From assembly GCF_003003795.1 (NCBI RefSeq), contig NZ_PVWK01000127.1, positions 1-50,816 on the forward strand: DNA of 50,816 nt. The letters run 5' to 3'. The stretch comes from Stenomitos frigidus ULC18 (GTDB taxonomy: Bacteria > Cyanobacteriota > Cyanobacteriia > Leptolyngbyales > Leptolyngbyaceae). The notes beneath the pieces were generated by a model. It made no database searches, was not told the DNA's origin, and was given only the letters and a program-made list of their open reading frames with translations. The position numbers and the translations under genes were made by a program. Positions 24,298 to 32,114 of this stretch are shown piece after piece. Within the stretch, counting starts at the first letter, position 1. Each line of letters starts with the position of its first letter.

Positions 24298-25584
24298 ATG
24301 CAAACGCACTATCCTGTCGTCATCGTGGGCGGTGGTCAAGCAGGACTATCCATGAGCTACTGCCTGAAGGCGCGAGGGTTTGATCACATTATTTTTGAGA
24401 AAAATACGATCGGCTACTCGTGGCGTTCCAAGCGATGGGATTCGTTTTGTCTGGTGACGCCCAACTGGCAATGCAAACTTCCTGGCTTCCACTATCCCGG
24501 CGATGACCCGCACGGATTTATGCAACGGGATGAAATTGTGCAGTATATCGAAGCATACGCTGCGTCCTTTGATCCACCTCTCAAGGAAGGCATTGCGGTC
24601 TCAAAGGTGCGTCGCAATGAGGCGCAGGGTGTGTTTGAAGTGTCTACTACGATCGGTGAGTACACAGCCGATCAAGTTATTATTGCCGTCGGTGGGTATC
24701 ACATTCCCAAGCTACCCACGATCGCCGAACGATTGCCCGAAGCGATCGTCCAACTGCACTCTTCTGAATACCGCAACCCCGAATCGCTACCCGCCGACAA
24801 AGCAGTGTTGGTTGTCGGTACCGGACAATCCGGCTGTCAGATTGCCGAAGATCTCCACCTGGCAGGCAAGCAAGTGCATTTGTGTGTGGGCAGTGCGCCT
24901 CGATCGCCCCGTCGCTACCGTGGCAAAGATGTGGTGGATTGGCTGGATCAAATGGGCTACTACGATCTGTCGATCGACGAGCATCCCCAGAAAGAGAAAG
25001 CCCGCACCAATACCAATCACTATGTTACGGGTCGCGGTGGCGGACGCGAAATCGACCTGCGCCAGTTTGCACTCGAAGGGATGCAACTGCATGGCAGGCT
25101 CAAGACCATTCGCGACGGCAAGCTCGAATTTGCTGCTAACCTGAAGCAAAACCTCGACCAGGCCGATGCCGTAGCCGAAAACATTAAAAAAGGCATCGAT
25201 AGCTTCATCGACAAAAATCACCTCCAGGCTCCCGTTGAGCTACCGTACCAACCTGCCTGGGAACCCGATCAGGCATTGCTTGAACTCGATTATGAAGCTG
25301 CAAACATCGGAGCAGTGGTTTGGTCTACAGGGTACCATTCCGACTTTAGCTGGATCGAAATTCCCGTTTTTGATGGCAAAGGCTATCCGGGGCACGATCG
25401 CGGTGTGACAGGCATACCAGGCTTCTATTTTCTAGGGCTTCCCTGGCTCTATACCTGGGGTTCCGGTCGCTTTTCAGGTGTCGCGCGGGATGCGAACTAC
25501 CTGGCTGACACGATCGTCATGCGCAAAAAAGTAGCCCAACGCAACGACTGGAGCACCATCAACGAATTTCTACTAGGTTCGTAA
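24298..25584 (+). CDS. FAD-dependent flavin monooxygenase-like oxidoreductase
   Basis: A 428-residue flavoprotein. YPVVIVGGGQAGLSMSYCL binds FAD (GxGxxG at about 10-15), and AVLVVGTGQSGCQIAEDL (about 175-190) is the NADPH-binding GxGxxG. Between them, SWRSKRWDSFCLVTPNW is typical of cyanobacterial/mycobacterial proteins related to MSMEG_0569, which usually belong to a nitrilase-radical SAM cluster; none of those partners is present here. WSTGYHSDFSWIEIPVFDGKGYPGHDRGVTGIPGFYFLGLPW is the expected C-terminus. ATG at 24298 was chosen because the 51 codons upstream are not conserved-looking. Substrate unknown. Confidence 0.82.
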   Translation: MQTHYPVVIVGGGQAGLSMSYCLKARGFDHIIFEKNTIGYSWRSKRWDSFCLVTPNWQCKLPGFHYPGDDPHGFMQRDEIVQYIEAYAASFDPPLKEGIAVSKVRRNEAQGVFEVSTTIGEYTADQVIIAVGGYHIPKLPTIAERLPEAIVQLHSSEYRNPESLPADKAVLVVGTGQSGCQIAEDLHLAGKQVHLCVGSAPRSPRRYRGKDVVDWLDQMGYYDLSIDEHPQKEKARTNTNHYVTGRGGGREIDLRQFALEGMQLHGRLKTIRDGKLEFAANLKQNLDQADAVAENIKKGIDSFIDKNHLQAPVELPYQPAWEPDQALLELDYEAANIGAVVWSTGYHSDFSWIEIPVFDGKGYPGHDRGVTGIPGFYFLGLPWLYTWGSGRFSGVARDANYLADTIVMRKKVAQRNDWSTINEFLLGS

Positions 25585-25602
25585 CAACTGATAACGACTC
25601 TT

Positions 25603-25635
25603 AGACCTCCGAGGTTTTGAAAACCTCGGAGGTCT
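25603..25635. repeat. Palindromic repeat AGACCTCCGAGGTTTT...
   Basis: Perfect 16-bp arms around one base, 19 bases after the monooxygenase stop. The same palindrome core occurs at 26517-26547; together they bracket the UPF0175/DUF3368 pair. It could work as a bidirectional terminator, but the repetition marks it as a dispersed element. Confidence 0.75.
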
Positions 25636-25678
25636 TGGGAGCGAAAAAATTACTCAGATAAAGGAGTTGTTCACGGGT

Positions 25679-26166
25679 TTAGAGTTCGTTAGAGAGATCT
25701 AAGACTCGTTGATATAACTGGGAACTGAAGCGAAACCTGGCTTGATGGATCAAAGCATCCATGACGGGCTGAACTTTGGGAATGAGGTTTCTTTGTTTGG
25801 CTGTGACCAGAATGCCCAGAATGCCAATGATAGAAAGTCCAAGTTGACGAGCTTCCTGCCGTCCTAGACGTTCATCAATGAGAAGATCATCGGCTTGGAG
25901 TTCAAGCGCCAGAGCGATCGCGTTGGCTTCTCCGGCATCTAGTCCCCGATCGCGCTGAAGCTGGTTAGCGATTGTGATATCGCTGAGCGATCGAACTTGA
26001 ATCCAATCAAGCTGGAGCATGGCAGGAATGGCAGGCTTATTGGCAGCCGCGAGTTCATCGGCAACGAGGGTAGGAATGATGACGGTTTGGAGATGGCTTT
26101 TAGCAACCAGAGATGGTCAATCAGGACAAGATTACAGAGGGGAGAGGTATCGCTGACAACGATCAT
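25679..26166 (-). pseudogene. DUF3368 (PIN-like) toxin gene with a frameshift
   Basis: The first part, from the ATG at 26166, reads MIVVSDTSPLCNLVLIDHLWLLKA, the PIN-type start with the metal-binding Asp in SDTSP. It then leaves the family frame. The second part, in another frame, reads TVIIPTLVADELAAANKPAI, then LDWIQVRSLSDITIANQL, DAGEANAIALALELQADDLLIDERLGR and LGILGILVTAKQRNLIPKV, ending at 25679. All key acidic residues exist, but split across frames. The break lies near 26086-26100, where a CTAAAAGCC run suggests loss of one A. As it stands a toxin cannot be made without frameshifting. It is coupled to the UPF0175 gene by a 4-bp overlap. Confidence 0.85.
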
Positions 26167-26414
26167 AGCCAGCCACGATCGCGCAGGTGCTGTACGTCTT
26201 GTTCAAAGTCTTCTACATCGTAGTGAACACAGATGCCGCGATCGGCGATGAGTCTTTGGAAGTCCATCAGATCCATCCCAGCGATTTTGCTAGCGCGGCT
26301 AAGGGTAATGCGTTCTTGCTGAAAGAGGGCGATCGCAATTTCGCGCAGCCAGTCGCTTTGGTTGAAGGTGTCGGTTTGGGCAAGGCTATCGGGGAGATCG
26401 AGGGTAATTTGCAT
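26163..26414 (-). CDS. UPF0175 antitoxin-like protein
   Basis: An 83-residue protein, MQITLDLPDSLAQTDTFNQSDWLREIAIALFQQERITLSRASKIAGMDLMDFQRLIADRGICVHYDVEDFEQD. The E-x-A-I-A-L-F-x-x-x-x-I-T-L-x-x-A-x-x-I-A-G-x-x-x-x-x-F block is the UPF0175 signature, a winged helix-like DNA-binding antitoxin family usually paired with DUF3368 PIN toxins, as here. The stop overlaps the toxin start (ATGA at 26163-26166). It is complete, unlike its partner. Confidence 0.9.
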   Translation of the reverse strand: MQITLDLPDSLAQTDTFNQSDWLREIAIALFQQERITLSRASKIAGMDLMDFQRLIADRGICVHYDVEDFEQDVQHLRDRGWL

Positions 26415-26516
26415 GGTGATTCCCTGGCGCTATGCGTTTATTTTAAGGTCTGGTGGGTGGCGCTGGGGGCGAGGACGATCGCCCTGAATAGTACCGCCCA
26501 GCATTGGAAGCGTTGA

Positions 26517-26547
26517 GACCTCGGAGGTTTTGGAAACCTCCGAGGCC
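26517..26547. repeat. Palindromic repeat GACCTCGGAGGTTT...
   Basis: Arms 26517-26530 and 26534-26547 pair with one mismatch around a 3-base loop. It is the counterpart of the palindrome at 25603, 102 bases upstream of the UPF0175 start. Confidence 0.75.
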
Positions 26548-26582
26548 TTGGAAATGCAAGGGATTTTCCCTCCACCTCATTG

Positions 26583-26757
26583 CTAACTGCCAAGCCGATC
26601 GAGCGCTTTGCGAACAATCGTTGCACCATATTCATCGCTAAATTCAACAAAGATTTCCAGTGCTTGCGGCAAACAGATTCTCGCTTCTGCTGGGTTGCCC
26701 TCTGTTTCTGCCAACAACCCTGGCTGACCGTAGCTGCTGGCTTGGGCGTAGCTGTGC
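26583..26757 (-). pseudogene. Decayed C-terminal tail of a CHAT/TPR-type protein
   Basis: On the minus strand this reads SYAQASSYGQPGLLAETEGN, then PAEARICLPQALEIFVEFSD, then EYGATIVRKALDRLGS and a TAG stop at 26583-26585. It aligns along its length with the end of the large CHAT-STAND gene at 27309 (YSQASTYHCLGSLAEAEEQY, AEAKLHYQQALERYIEFGDD, YWGNIVREALDRLSS). No upstream part exists: homology stops at about 26757, just before the RelBE-like pair. It is therefore a remnant of a duplicated or interrupted gene. Confidence 0.8.
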
Positions 26758-26790
26758 TTTATAATGAGAGCTAGATTGTATTACCCATCT

Positions 26791-27015
26791 ATGTCTCACC
26801 CTCCTACCCTACAAGCAGTCATTGAGTTTGTAGAAGCTCTTACAGAAGACGAGCAAGATACACTGTTTGATTTAATCCACAAACGCCGCATCGCTAAACG
26901 TCGCCAAGAAATTGCTGAGAACGCGAAGACAACCATGCAAGCGGTCAGCAATGGCACTGCTCAGAGAGGTACTGCGATCGAACTCATGGCTGATATCTTT
27001 GGACATGACGAATGA
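26791..27015 (+). CDS. Antitoxin-like protein of a RelBE-type pair
   Basis: A 74-residue protein, MSHPPTLQAVIEFVEALTEDEQDTLFDLIHKRRIAKRRQEIAENAK. This helical pattern (L-x-x-x-I-E-x-V-E-x-L-x-x-(D/E)-(D/E)-Q-x-x-L-x-x-L-I-x-x-R) is common in cyanobacterial antitoxins placed before RelE/ParE-like toxins. The stop overlaps the next start by four bases (27012-27015). I chose the ATG at 26791 instead of 26764 because the earlier one adds residues that do not fit the pattern. Confidence 0.75.
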   Translation: MSHPPTLQAVIEFVEALTEDEQDTLFDLIHKRRIAKRRQEIAENAKTTMQAVSNGTAQRGTAIELMADIFGHDE

Positions 27016-27296
27016 GGGTGTTGATTTTCGATGAAAGCTTTCGTCGTGCCCTTAAACGTCGTTGTAAAAATCGTCCTAAACTTCAAGCCAACGTTTTAAC
27101 AGCCCTCAGCCTACTTGAAATCGATCCGTTTTCTCCCACTCTCAAAACCCATAAGTTGCAGGGCGAACTCAAAGACCTCTGGTCTTGCTCTGTGGCATAC
27201 GACTTTCGGATTGTCTTCTATTTTCAGCAGCTTGAGGATGAAGAAGAAGAGGCAATCGTTTTAGTTGATATCGGCACGCACGATGAAGTCTACTAA
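27012..27296 (+). CDS. RelE/YafQ-type mRNA interferase toxin
   Basis: A 94-residue RelE-fold protein: FDESFRRALKRRCKNRPKL gives the first helices, LEIDPFSPTLKTHKLQGELKDLWSCSVAYDFRIVFYF the central sheet with the H-K-L-x-G-x-L and Y-D-x-R-I-V-F blocks, and EAIVLVDIGTHDEVY the C-terminal strand with G-T-H-D-x-V-Y, a hallmark of this subgroup. Toxins of this type cut mRNA on the ribosome. The gene is intact. It ends 12 bases before the stop of the convergent CHAT-STAND gene. Confidence 0.9.
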   Translation: MRVLIFDESFRRALKRRCKNRPKLQANVLTALSLLEIDPFSPTLKTHKLQGELKDLWSCSVAYDFRIVFYFQQLEDEEEEAIVLVDIGTHDEVY

Positions 27297-27308
27297 CGTC
27301 GATCCTTT

Positions 27309-30300
27309 CTAACTTGAAAGCCGATCGAGCGCTTCGCGAACAATATTGCCCCAATAGTCATCGCCAAACTCGATGTATCGTTCTAACGCTTGCTGATAAT
27401 GTAATTTTGCTTCCGCATACTGTTCTTCCGCTTCTGCCAGTGATCCTAAGCAGTGGTAGGTGCTAGCTTGGCTGTAGCGATCGTTGAACTCGACGCAGAG
27501 TTGCAATGCCTGCTGGTAGTGGCGACGTGCCTCTTCAAACTCGCGCAACTCCTCTGCCACCCTGCCTAATTGGTGGTAGGTGCGGGCTTGGCTGTAGCGA
27601 TCGTTGAACTCGACGCAGAGTTGCAATGCCTGCTGGTAGTGGCGGCGTGCCTCCTCATACTCGCGCAACTCCTCTGCCACCCTGCCTAATTGGTGGTAGG
27701 TGCGGGCTTGGCTGTAGCGATCGTTGAACTCGACTTTGAGTTGCAATGCCTGCTGGTAGTGGCGGCGTGCCTCCTCAAACTCGCGCAACTCCTGCGCCAC
27801 AATGCCTAATTGGTGGTAGGTGTCCGCTTGTTCGTAGCGATCGTTGAACTCGATGAAGAGTTGCAATGCCTGCTGGTAGTGGCGGCGTGCCTCCTCATAC
27901 TCGCGCAACTCCTGCGCCACAATGCCTAATTGGTGGTAGGTATTGGCTTGGCTGTAGCGATCGTTGAACTCGATTTTGAGCTGCAATGCCTGCTGGTAGT
28001 GGCGGCGTGCCTCCTCAAACTCGCGCAACGCCTCCGCCACCCTGCCTAATTCGTGGTAAGTGCGGGCTTGGCTGTAGCGATCGTTGAACTCGATCCAGAT
28101 TTGCAACGCCTGCTGGTAGTGGCGGTGTGCTTCTTCAAACTCGCGCAGCTCCTGCGCCACAATGCCTAATTGGTGGTAGGTGAGGGCTTGGCTGTAGCGA
28201 TCGTTGAACTCGATTTTGAGCTGCAATGCCTGCTGGCAGTGGCGGCGTGCCTCCTCAAACTCGCGCAACTCCTGCGCCAAGCTGCCTAATTGGTGGTAGG
28301 TATGGGCGATCCAACGTTGTTTTTGTTGCTCTTCCAAACTTGGTGCTGATGTCAACGCATCTAGCAATTCTTGGAAAGCTTTTCTTGCTTGTGAGTACTG
28401 CTGTGTTTCCAGGTATTTTCCTGCTCTTTGCCCAAACACAATAACGACTTGATCCGCTAACTCATTCTCTTTAAGTTCAGATGGGTAGCTCTCTAACTTC
28501 TGGGCAACAAACTCTACAAGCTGTAATCCGCTTTGGGTGTCACTGATACACTGAAAATAAGTATCCAGGCAATAAAATATATTGACCCTCTCTTGCTTCT
28601 CTAAGCAAATCTGCAAAGCGTTGTAGAGATTCTCATATTCCCATTGGCAGAAAATAATTCCCGTTTGTCGCTCCTGTGGCTCTTTCGAGTCCATCAATTG
28701 TTTGTAATATCTTGCCAATCCTCGATAGTGGGTTTTAAATCCCTCCGATAGCGCCTCACGGGTTAACCCATCGAGTTGGTTCAGCTTTGTTTTCAAGAAG
28801 TAGGGAAACACGGGCTGAATTGTCAGCAGGTGTGGATTATTGGCATCAACGGGCGACAGCAAGCCCCAATCAATGGCTTCCTGGATCGCGCCATCCAACT
28901 GCTCAAAGGGATAGTCCTGAAAGGGGGCTAATTGCTGCAACTGCTCGGCATACTGCGGCAAAACCGAACGAACCAGAAACCCACTGAAGGGAGCCAAACA
29001 CACCAGCAGCTTTTGGGCATCGGCAGACAGGTTGCTGTGGGAATACTCCACGCACTTCAAAATACTTTTGGTCTTATCCTCGCTATTTCCATCGGCGATC
29101 CCATCGCCAATATCCAGCCCCGCCAATATCTCTGTCGCACTCTGCCGCCGCAGGTTGCCCAGCACCACTTCCATCGCCAGCGGATACCCCGCCAGCAGCT
29201 TCATCAGCTTCCGAAAGTCCTCGCTCTGCCGAATCTTTTCAATTTTGCGTTCATCCGGCATCCCGTTGGTCTGGATCTGGCGCGCCAAAATCTGGTCTGC
29301 CAGTGCCGTGCGTGCCTCCGCATCCAGTCCCCGCAGTTCATATACGGCTCCTTTCAGCACGCTATCCAGCCATTGCTCACGGCTCCGCGACCCCAGCACT
29401 ACCTTCGTCTTGCCGCGATTGTCCCCTACCAGCCGCTGCAAAAAGTCCCGCAGCTTTGCCTGCTCCTGCGGGTTCAGCGTGTTTTGAATCGCCAGCGCCT
29501 GCCCCGTCACCGACTCCAGGTTATCCAGCATCAGGGCATAGGGCTGTGCCTTCAGCGTTGCCACCAGTTTTGCCACCTGTGCCCCCAGCGGCATCACCTG
29601 AAACTGCGCCGCCTCATAGGGGTCATACACCCGATGGGCAATGGCAAATAGGATCTGCTCCAGGGTGTACGCTCTCTGGTCATAGCCAAAATAGAACACG
29701 TCTTTCACAAACTGCGTCGTCTGCCACCATTCGCGCAAATAGTTGAGCAGCGTGGTCTTGCCCGTGCCGCCCATGCCCTGCACCAGCAGCACGTTCTGCC
29801 GCAGCAGCGATCGCTCAATCTTTAAGATCTCCAGATCCCGCCCCACAAACCCATAGGTCGGCGCTTCAAACCGATAGAGCGACTCCTGCTCCTGCCAGTA
29901 GGCGGCTTCTGCCTGGGGCGTTGGAAATGGTTGCAGCCCCAGGTTCACCTGTCCCCGTCGATACACCACGGGCAGCAGCCAGTCCTCCAGGCGAATGGTC
30001 TGGTTAAAGTACGCCCGCCGCTCTTTGCGATCGTGCAGCGCCTTCCGTCCTAGCCGGATCGCCTCATCCAACCCCTTGCCCGCAAACAGTTGCCCATACA
30101 GCGTCTGCATCAAGATCTCCGCTGCCGACACCGTGACGGAATAGCCCATCGCCAGCACCGTCTGCATCCCCGCTGCCATCAACGCCGCGCCCAGACTCGT
30201 CTCCCGCTCATCCCCGCGAATCTGCTTCGCCGACTGACACGCATTCAGAATGCACACGGGCACCTGCTTCCCGGTCAGCAGCTTTGCCAACTCCGCCGCC

Positions 30301-31109
30301 TCGCGTAAGTCCGATTCTCCCGGCTTGCCGCTCTCAAACGACAGAAACGCCCGCACCCCATCAAACGGCTCCAGTGCTTCCCCAAACCGAAAGGTAAAGC
30401 GATCGTGGGGTATTGACGCCAACTGCTCAAAGCTGATCACCGCCCCATGCATATCCAGGTGGACGATGTGATAGAACCCTGCGCCCTTATCATCCAGATG
30501 CGCGGTCAACGCCTCAAACGTCGCCGGACGCAGCAGATCCACCTGCACCCGCAGTTTGCTTTGCTGGATCAACTCCATCAGGGGACGGGAAATCGTGCGA
30601 TGGTTCACATCATGCTCTTCCCCCGGTCGTGCCGTCACCACCAGCAGCCGAATCACCGGAGCCGGAGCGATCACCGCATTGACCGCCGTCGCTTTCACCC
30701 GCTTTCGCACCATGACGCAATCCACCGCCAGCGATCGGGGCATCTTGGGGTCGTGCAGTGCCTCCCAGTGCAACGCCTGAAACTCTGTACTGTCACCGAT
30801 GATCTCAATCTGCGTGAGGACATCCCGCGTGGCTTTGTACTCGCTGTAGGCATCCACATCCCGTTTGAACACCTGCTCAAACAACGCCTCCCCATACGAT
30901 CGCACACTGTCTCGCGCCCGTTCTGCCCGTGCCGTCTGGGTGAGGGGAAACACCAGCCACTGCTCAAAATACCATTCCAGCTCCGCCTCTTGTTCTGGCA
31001 GAAACGGGTTCTCTACGACGATCGGGTACTCTGTTCCCCCGTCAAAACTTAAGATCGCCTTAAACCCGGTTTCCGTCTTTTGCTGCTCGCGAATGCTAAT
31101 GATAGACAT
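27309..31109 (-). CDS. CHAT protease-STAND NTPase-TPR protein
   Basis: A 1266-residue three-part protein. The N-terminal CHAT domain (about 130-370) is a caspase/separase-like cysteine protease: the dyad is His221 in YHIVHLDMHG and Cys291 in VCILNACQSA, both present. An NB-ARC-type STAND ATPase follows (about 420-720) with Walker A GMGGTGKTT (Lys451) and ALMLDNLES as Walker B-like sequence. The C-terminus has eight 40-residue TPRs (YHQLGxVAxELREFEEARRHYQQALQLxxEFNDRYSQA) nearly identical in DNA, period 120 bp. Known relatives act in regulated proteolysis, cell death and anti-phage defence. The start at 31109 (MSIISIREQQK) is preferred to 31148. It is divergent from the small membrane protein at 31277. 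Confidence 0.93.
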   Translation of the reverse strand: MSIISIREQQKTETGFKAILSFDGGTEYPIVVENPFLPEQEAELEWYFEQWLVFPLTQTARAERARDSVRSYGEALFEQVFKRDVDAYSEYKATRDVLTQIEIIGDSTEFQALHWEALHDPKMPRSLAVDCVMVRKRVKATAVNAVIAPAPVIRLLVVTARPGEEHDVNHRTISRPLMELIQQSKLRVQVDLLRPATFEALTAHLDDKGAGFYHIVHLDMHGAVISFEQLASIPHDRFTFRFGEALEPFDGVRAFLSFESGKPGESDLREAAELAKLLTGKQVPVCILNACQSAKQIRGDERETSLGAALMAAGMQTVLAMGYSVTVSAAEILMQTLYGQLFAGKGLDEAIRLGRKALHDRKERRAYFNQTIRLEDWLLPVVYRRGQVNLGLQPFPTPQAEAAYWQEQESLYRFEAPTYGFVGRDLEILKIERSLLRQNVLLVQGMGGTGKTTLLNYLREWWQTTQFVKDVFYFGYDQRAYTLEQILFAIAHRVYDPYEAAQFQVMPLGAQVAKLVATLKAQPYALMLDNLESVTGQALAIQNTLNPQEQAKLRDFLQRLVGDNRGKTKVVLGSRSREQWLDSVLKGAVYELRGLDAEARTALADQILARQIQTNGMPDERKIEKIRQSEDFRKLMKLLAGYPLAMEVVLGNLRRQSATEILAGLDIGDGIADGNSEDKTKSILKCVEYSHSNLSADAQKLLVCLAPFSGFLVRSVLPQYAEQLQQLAPFQDYPFEQLDGAIQEAIDWGLLSPVDANNPHLLTIQPVFPYFLKTKLNQLDGLTREALSEGFKTHYRGLARYYKQLMDSKEPQERQTGIIFCQWEYENLYNALQICLEKQERVNIFYCLDTYFQCISDTQSGLQLVEFVAQKLESYPSELKENELADQVVIVFGQRAGKYLETQQYSQARKAFQELLDALTSAPSLEEQQKQRWIAHTYHQLGSLAQELREFEEARRHCQQALQLKIEFNDRYSQALTYHQLGIVAQELREFEEAHRHYQQALQIWIEFNDRYSQARTYHELGRVAEALREFEEARRHYQQALQLKIEFNDRYSQANTYHQLGIVAQELREYEEARRHYQQALQLFIEFNDRYEQADTYHQLGIVAQELREFEEARRHYQQALQLKVEFNDRYSQARTYHQLGRVAEELREYEEARRHYQQALQLCVEFNDRYSQARTYHQLGRVAEELREFEEARRHYQQALQLCVEFNDRYSQASTYHCLGSLAEAEEQYAEAKLHYQQALERYIEFGDDYWGNIVREALDRLSS
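27450..28330. repeat. Tandem 120-bp repeats encoding TPRs
   Basis: Seven to eight units with exact 120-bp spacing, each including TCGTTGAACTCGAT and TGCAATGCCTGCTGGTAGTG. Neighbouring units differ at few positions, suggesting recent expansion or gene conversion. Confidence 0.85.
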
Positions 31110-31187
31110 GGGCAGAGATTTTGGGTGGAGAGAGGCTGGTTTCAACAACTACATCATTATTCCCTACGGTTCCAGAACGATCCGGTA

Positions 31188-31253
31188 AGGGCGTAGCATT
31201 AGGGCAACGCGCCTTGACGTTATCCAACCATCCGTGCCCCAATGCTACGCCCC
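31188..31253. repeat. Palindromic element GGGCGTAGCATT in the divergent promoter region
   Basis: Arms 31188-31204 (AGGGCGTAGCATTAGGG) and 31237-31253 (CCCCAATGCTACGCCCC) pair with two mismatches around 32 bases. This GGGCGTAGCATT palindrome type is a known class of dispersed cyanobacterial repeat. It occupies much of the 167-bp gap between the CHAT gene and the 31277 gene, so it may affect both promoters. Confidence 0.7.
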
Positions 31254-31276
31254 TATGAACATCGGAGACATGCCAG

Positions 31277-31696
31277 ATGCAACTGAGCGAAACTGAACTC
31301 TTGCAGGTACAGCAAGCCTTACGCGATTATGAACCCTCCCAGCCCGCGATCGCCACTCTGATCGATCAAGACGGCGATCTCGATGCTAGCCTGGAACTGC
31401 TGCTGCGATCGCAACAGGGAACCGCCACCTTTGGGCAGGCATCCCTCAAGCAAGTCACCCTGGACGTTTTGCGCGAGCAACTCTGCGGCGATGAAGGCTT
31501 CCGGCAAAAGCTCAAAGACTACATGAAAAATAAAGAGAGTACCCCCCTGCTCACCGGGTTAATTATCTATCTAGCCAGTCAGGTGGTCTTGCCCTTCCCC
31601 ATCGATCCAGCCTTGGCTACCTTAGCCGTGCTATACATTTCTAAGCTCTCCCTGGAAATCTTTTGTCGCTATACAGAGCCTTCAAAGGATGCCTGA
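31277..31696 (+). CDS. Small two-helix membrane protein beside the CHAT-STAND gene
   Basis: A 139-residue protein I cannot assign to a named family. The first 50 residues are a small helical adaptor-like region with IDQDGDLDASLELLLRSQQG (29-48). Residues 51-88 are charged. Two hydrophobic helices end it: about 91-106 (LLTGLIIYLASQVVLP) and 111-130 (PALATLAVLYISKLSLEIFC). It is transcribed away from the CHAT-STAND gene. A membrane helix pair behind a small helical domain would suit either an effector released by proteolysis or a membrane anchor for the STAND protein; both are inferences. A possible distant relative is at 41890. Confidence 0.7.
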   Translation: MQLSETELLQVQQALRDYEPSQPAIATLIDQDGDLDASLELLLRSQQGTATFGQASLKQVTLDVLREQLCGDEGFRQKLKDYMKNKESTPLLTGLIIYLASQVVLPFPIDPALATLAVLYISKLSLEIFCRYTEPSKDA

Positions 31697-32114
31697 AGCG
31701 ATCGCTTGCCCATCCTCAGCCCAGATCCCCGGCTTCTGGCAAAAACGCAGCGCCATACAGTTTCTTTTCCATAGAAGCCGGGGATCTTGACCGCCATCCA
31801 AACCCATTGACCGATCGAGCGAACGTATTGCCTCGTCGAGAACGCAAAGTAACCCATTGAGAACGCGAATCAATCCGTCGAGGACGCAAAGCCACCCATC
31901 GATCGAACGAGTTGACCGATCGAGTAAGCCAATTGACCCGTCGATCGCACGAATTGACCCGTCAAGATGAAGGAATGGTAAATCCCGCGTCTCGATCTAT
32001 CCCTTTTGCTGGCATCTGTTTGAAGAGTCTTTGAAGCCTGCCTCTTGTTGATTGATCCAGGGCGGCGATCGGGCATCTTCACCTTATCCAGTTCAATCGT
32101 CAGGGAATCGAACC
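31697..32114. other. Gap with a third 21-bp repeat array
   Basis: The first 100 bases hold nothing recognisable. Positions 31800-31972 are the array described separately. The last 80 bases should carry the start signals of the 32115 gene. Confidence 0.5.
31800..31972. repeat. Degenerate 21-bp tandem repeat array 3
   Basis: About eight units, such as CCCGTCGATCGCACGAATTG+A and CCGATCGAGTAAGCCAATTG+A. The GATCG core is shared with arrays 1 and 2, but the flanking bases differ (ATTGACC, CGAGAACGC). Open frames on the minus strand read as seven-residue repeats (GQFVRST, GQLAYSI, GQLVRSM), again by-products of the period. Confidence 0.7.

Noticed and set aside
27450..28330. CRISPR-like or satellite DNA
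   Set aside because: The 120-bp units are in frame and encode canonical TPRs.
28932..31052. Several plus-strand open frames opposite the CHAT-STAND gene
   Set aside because: They overlap a gene with clear catalytic motifs, and their products are His/Arg/Gln-rich antisense artefacts.
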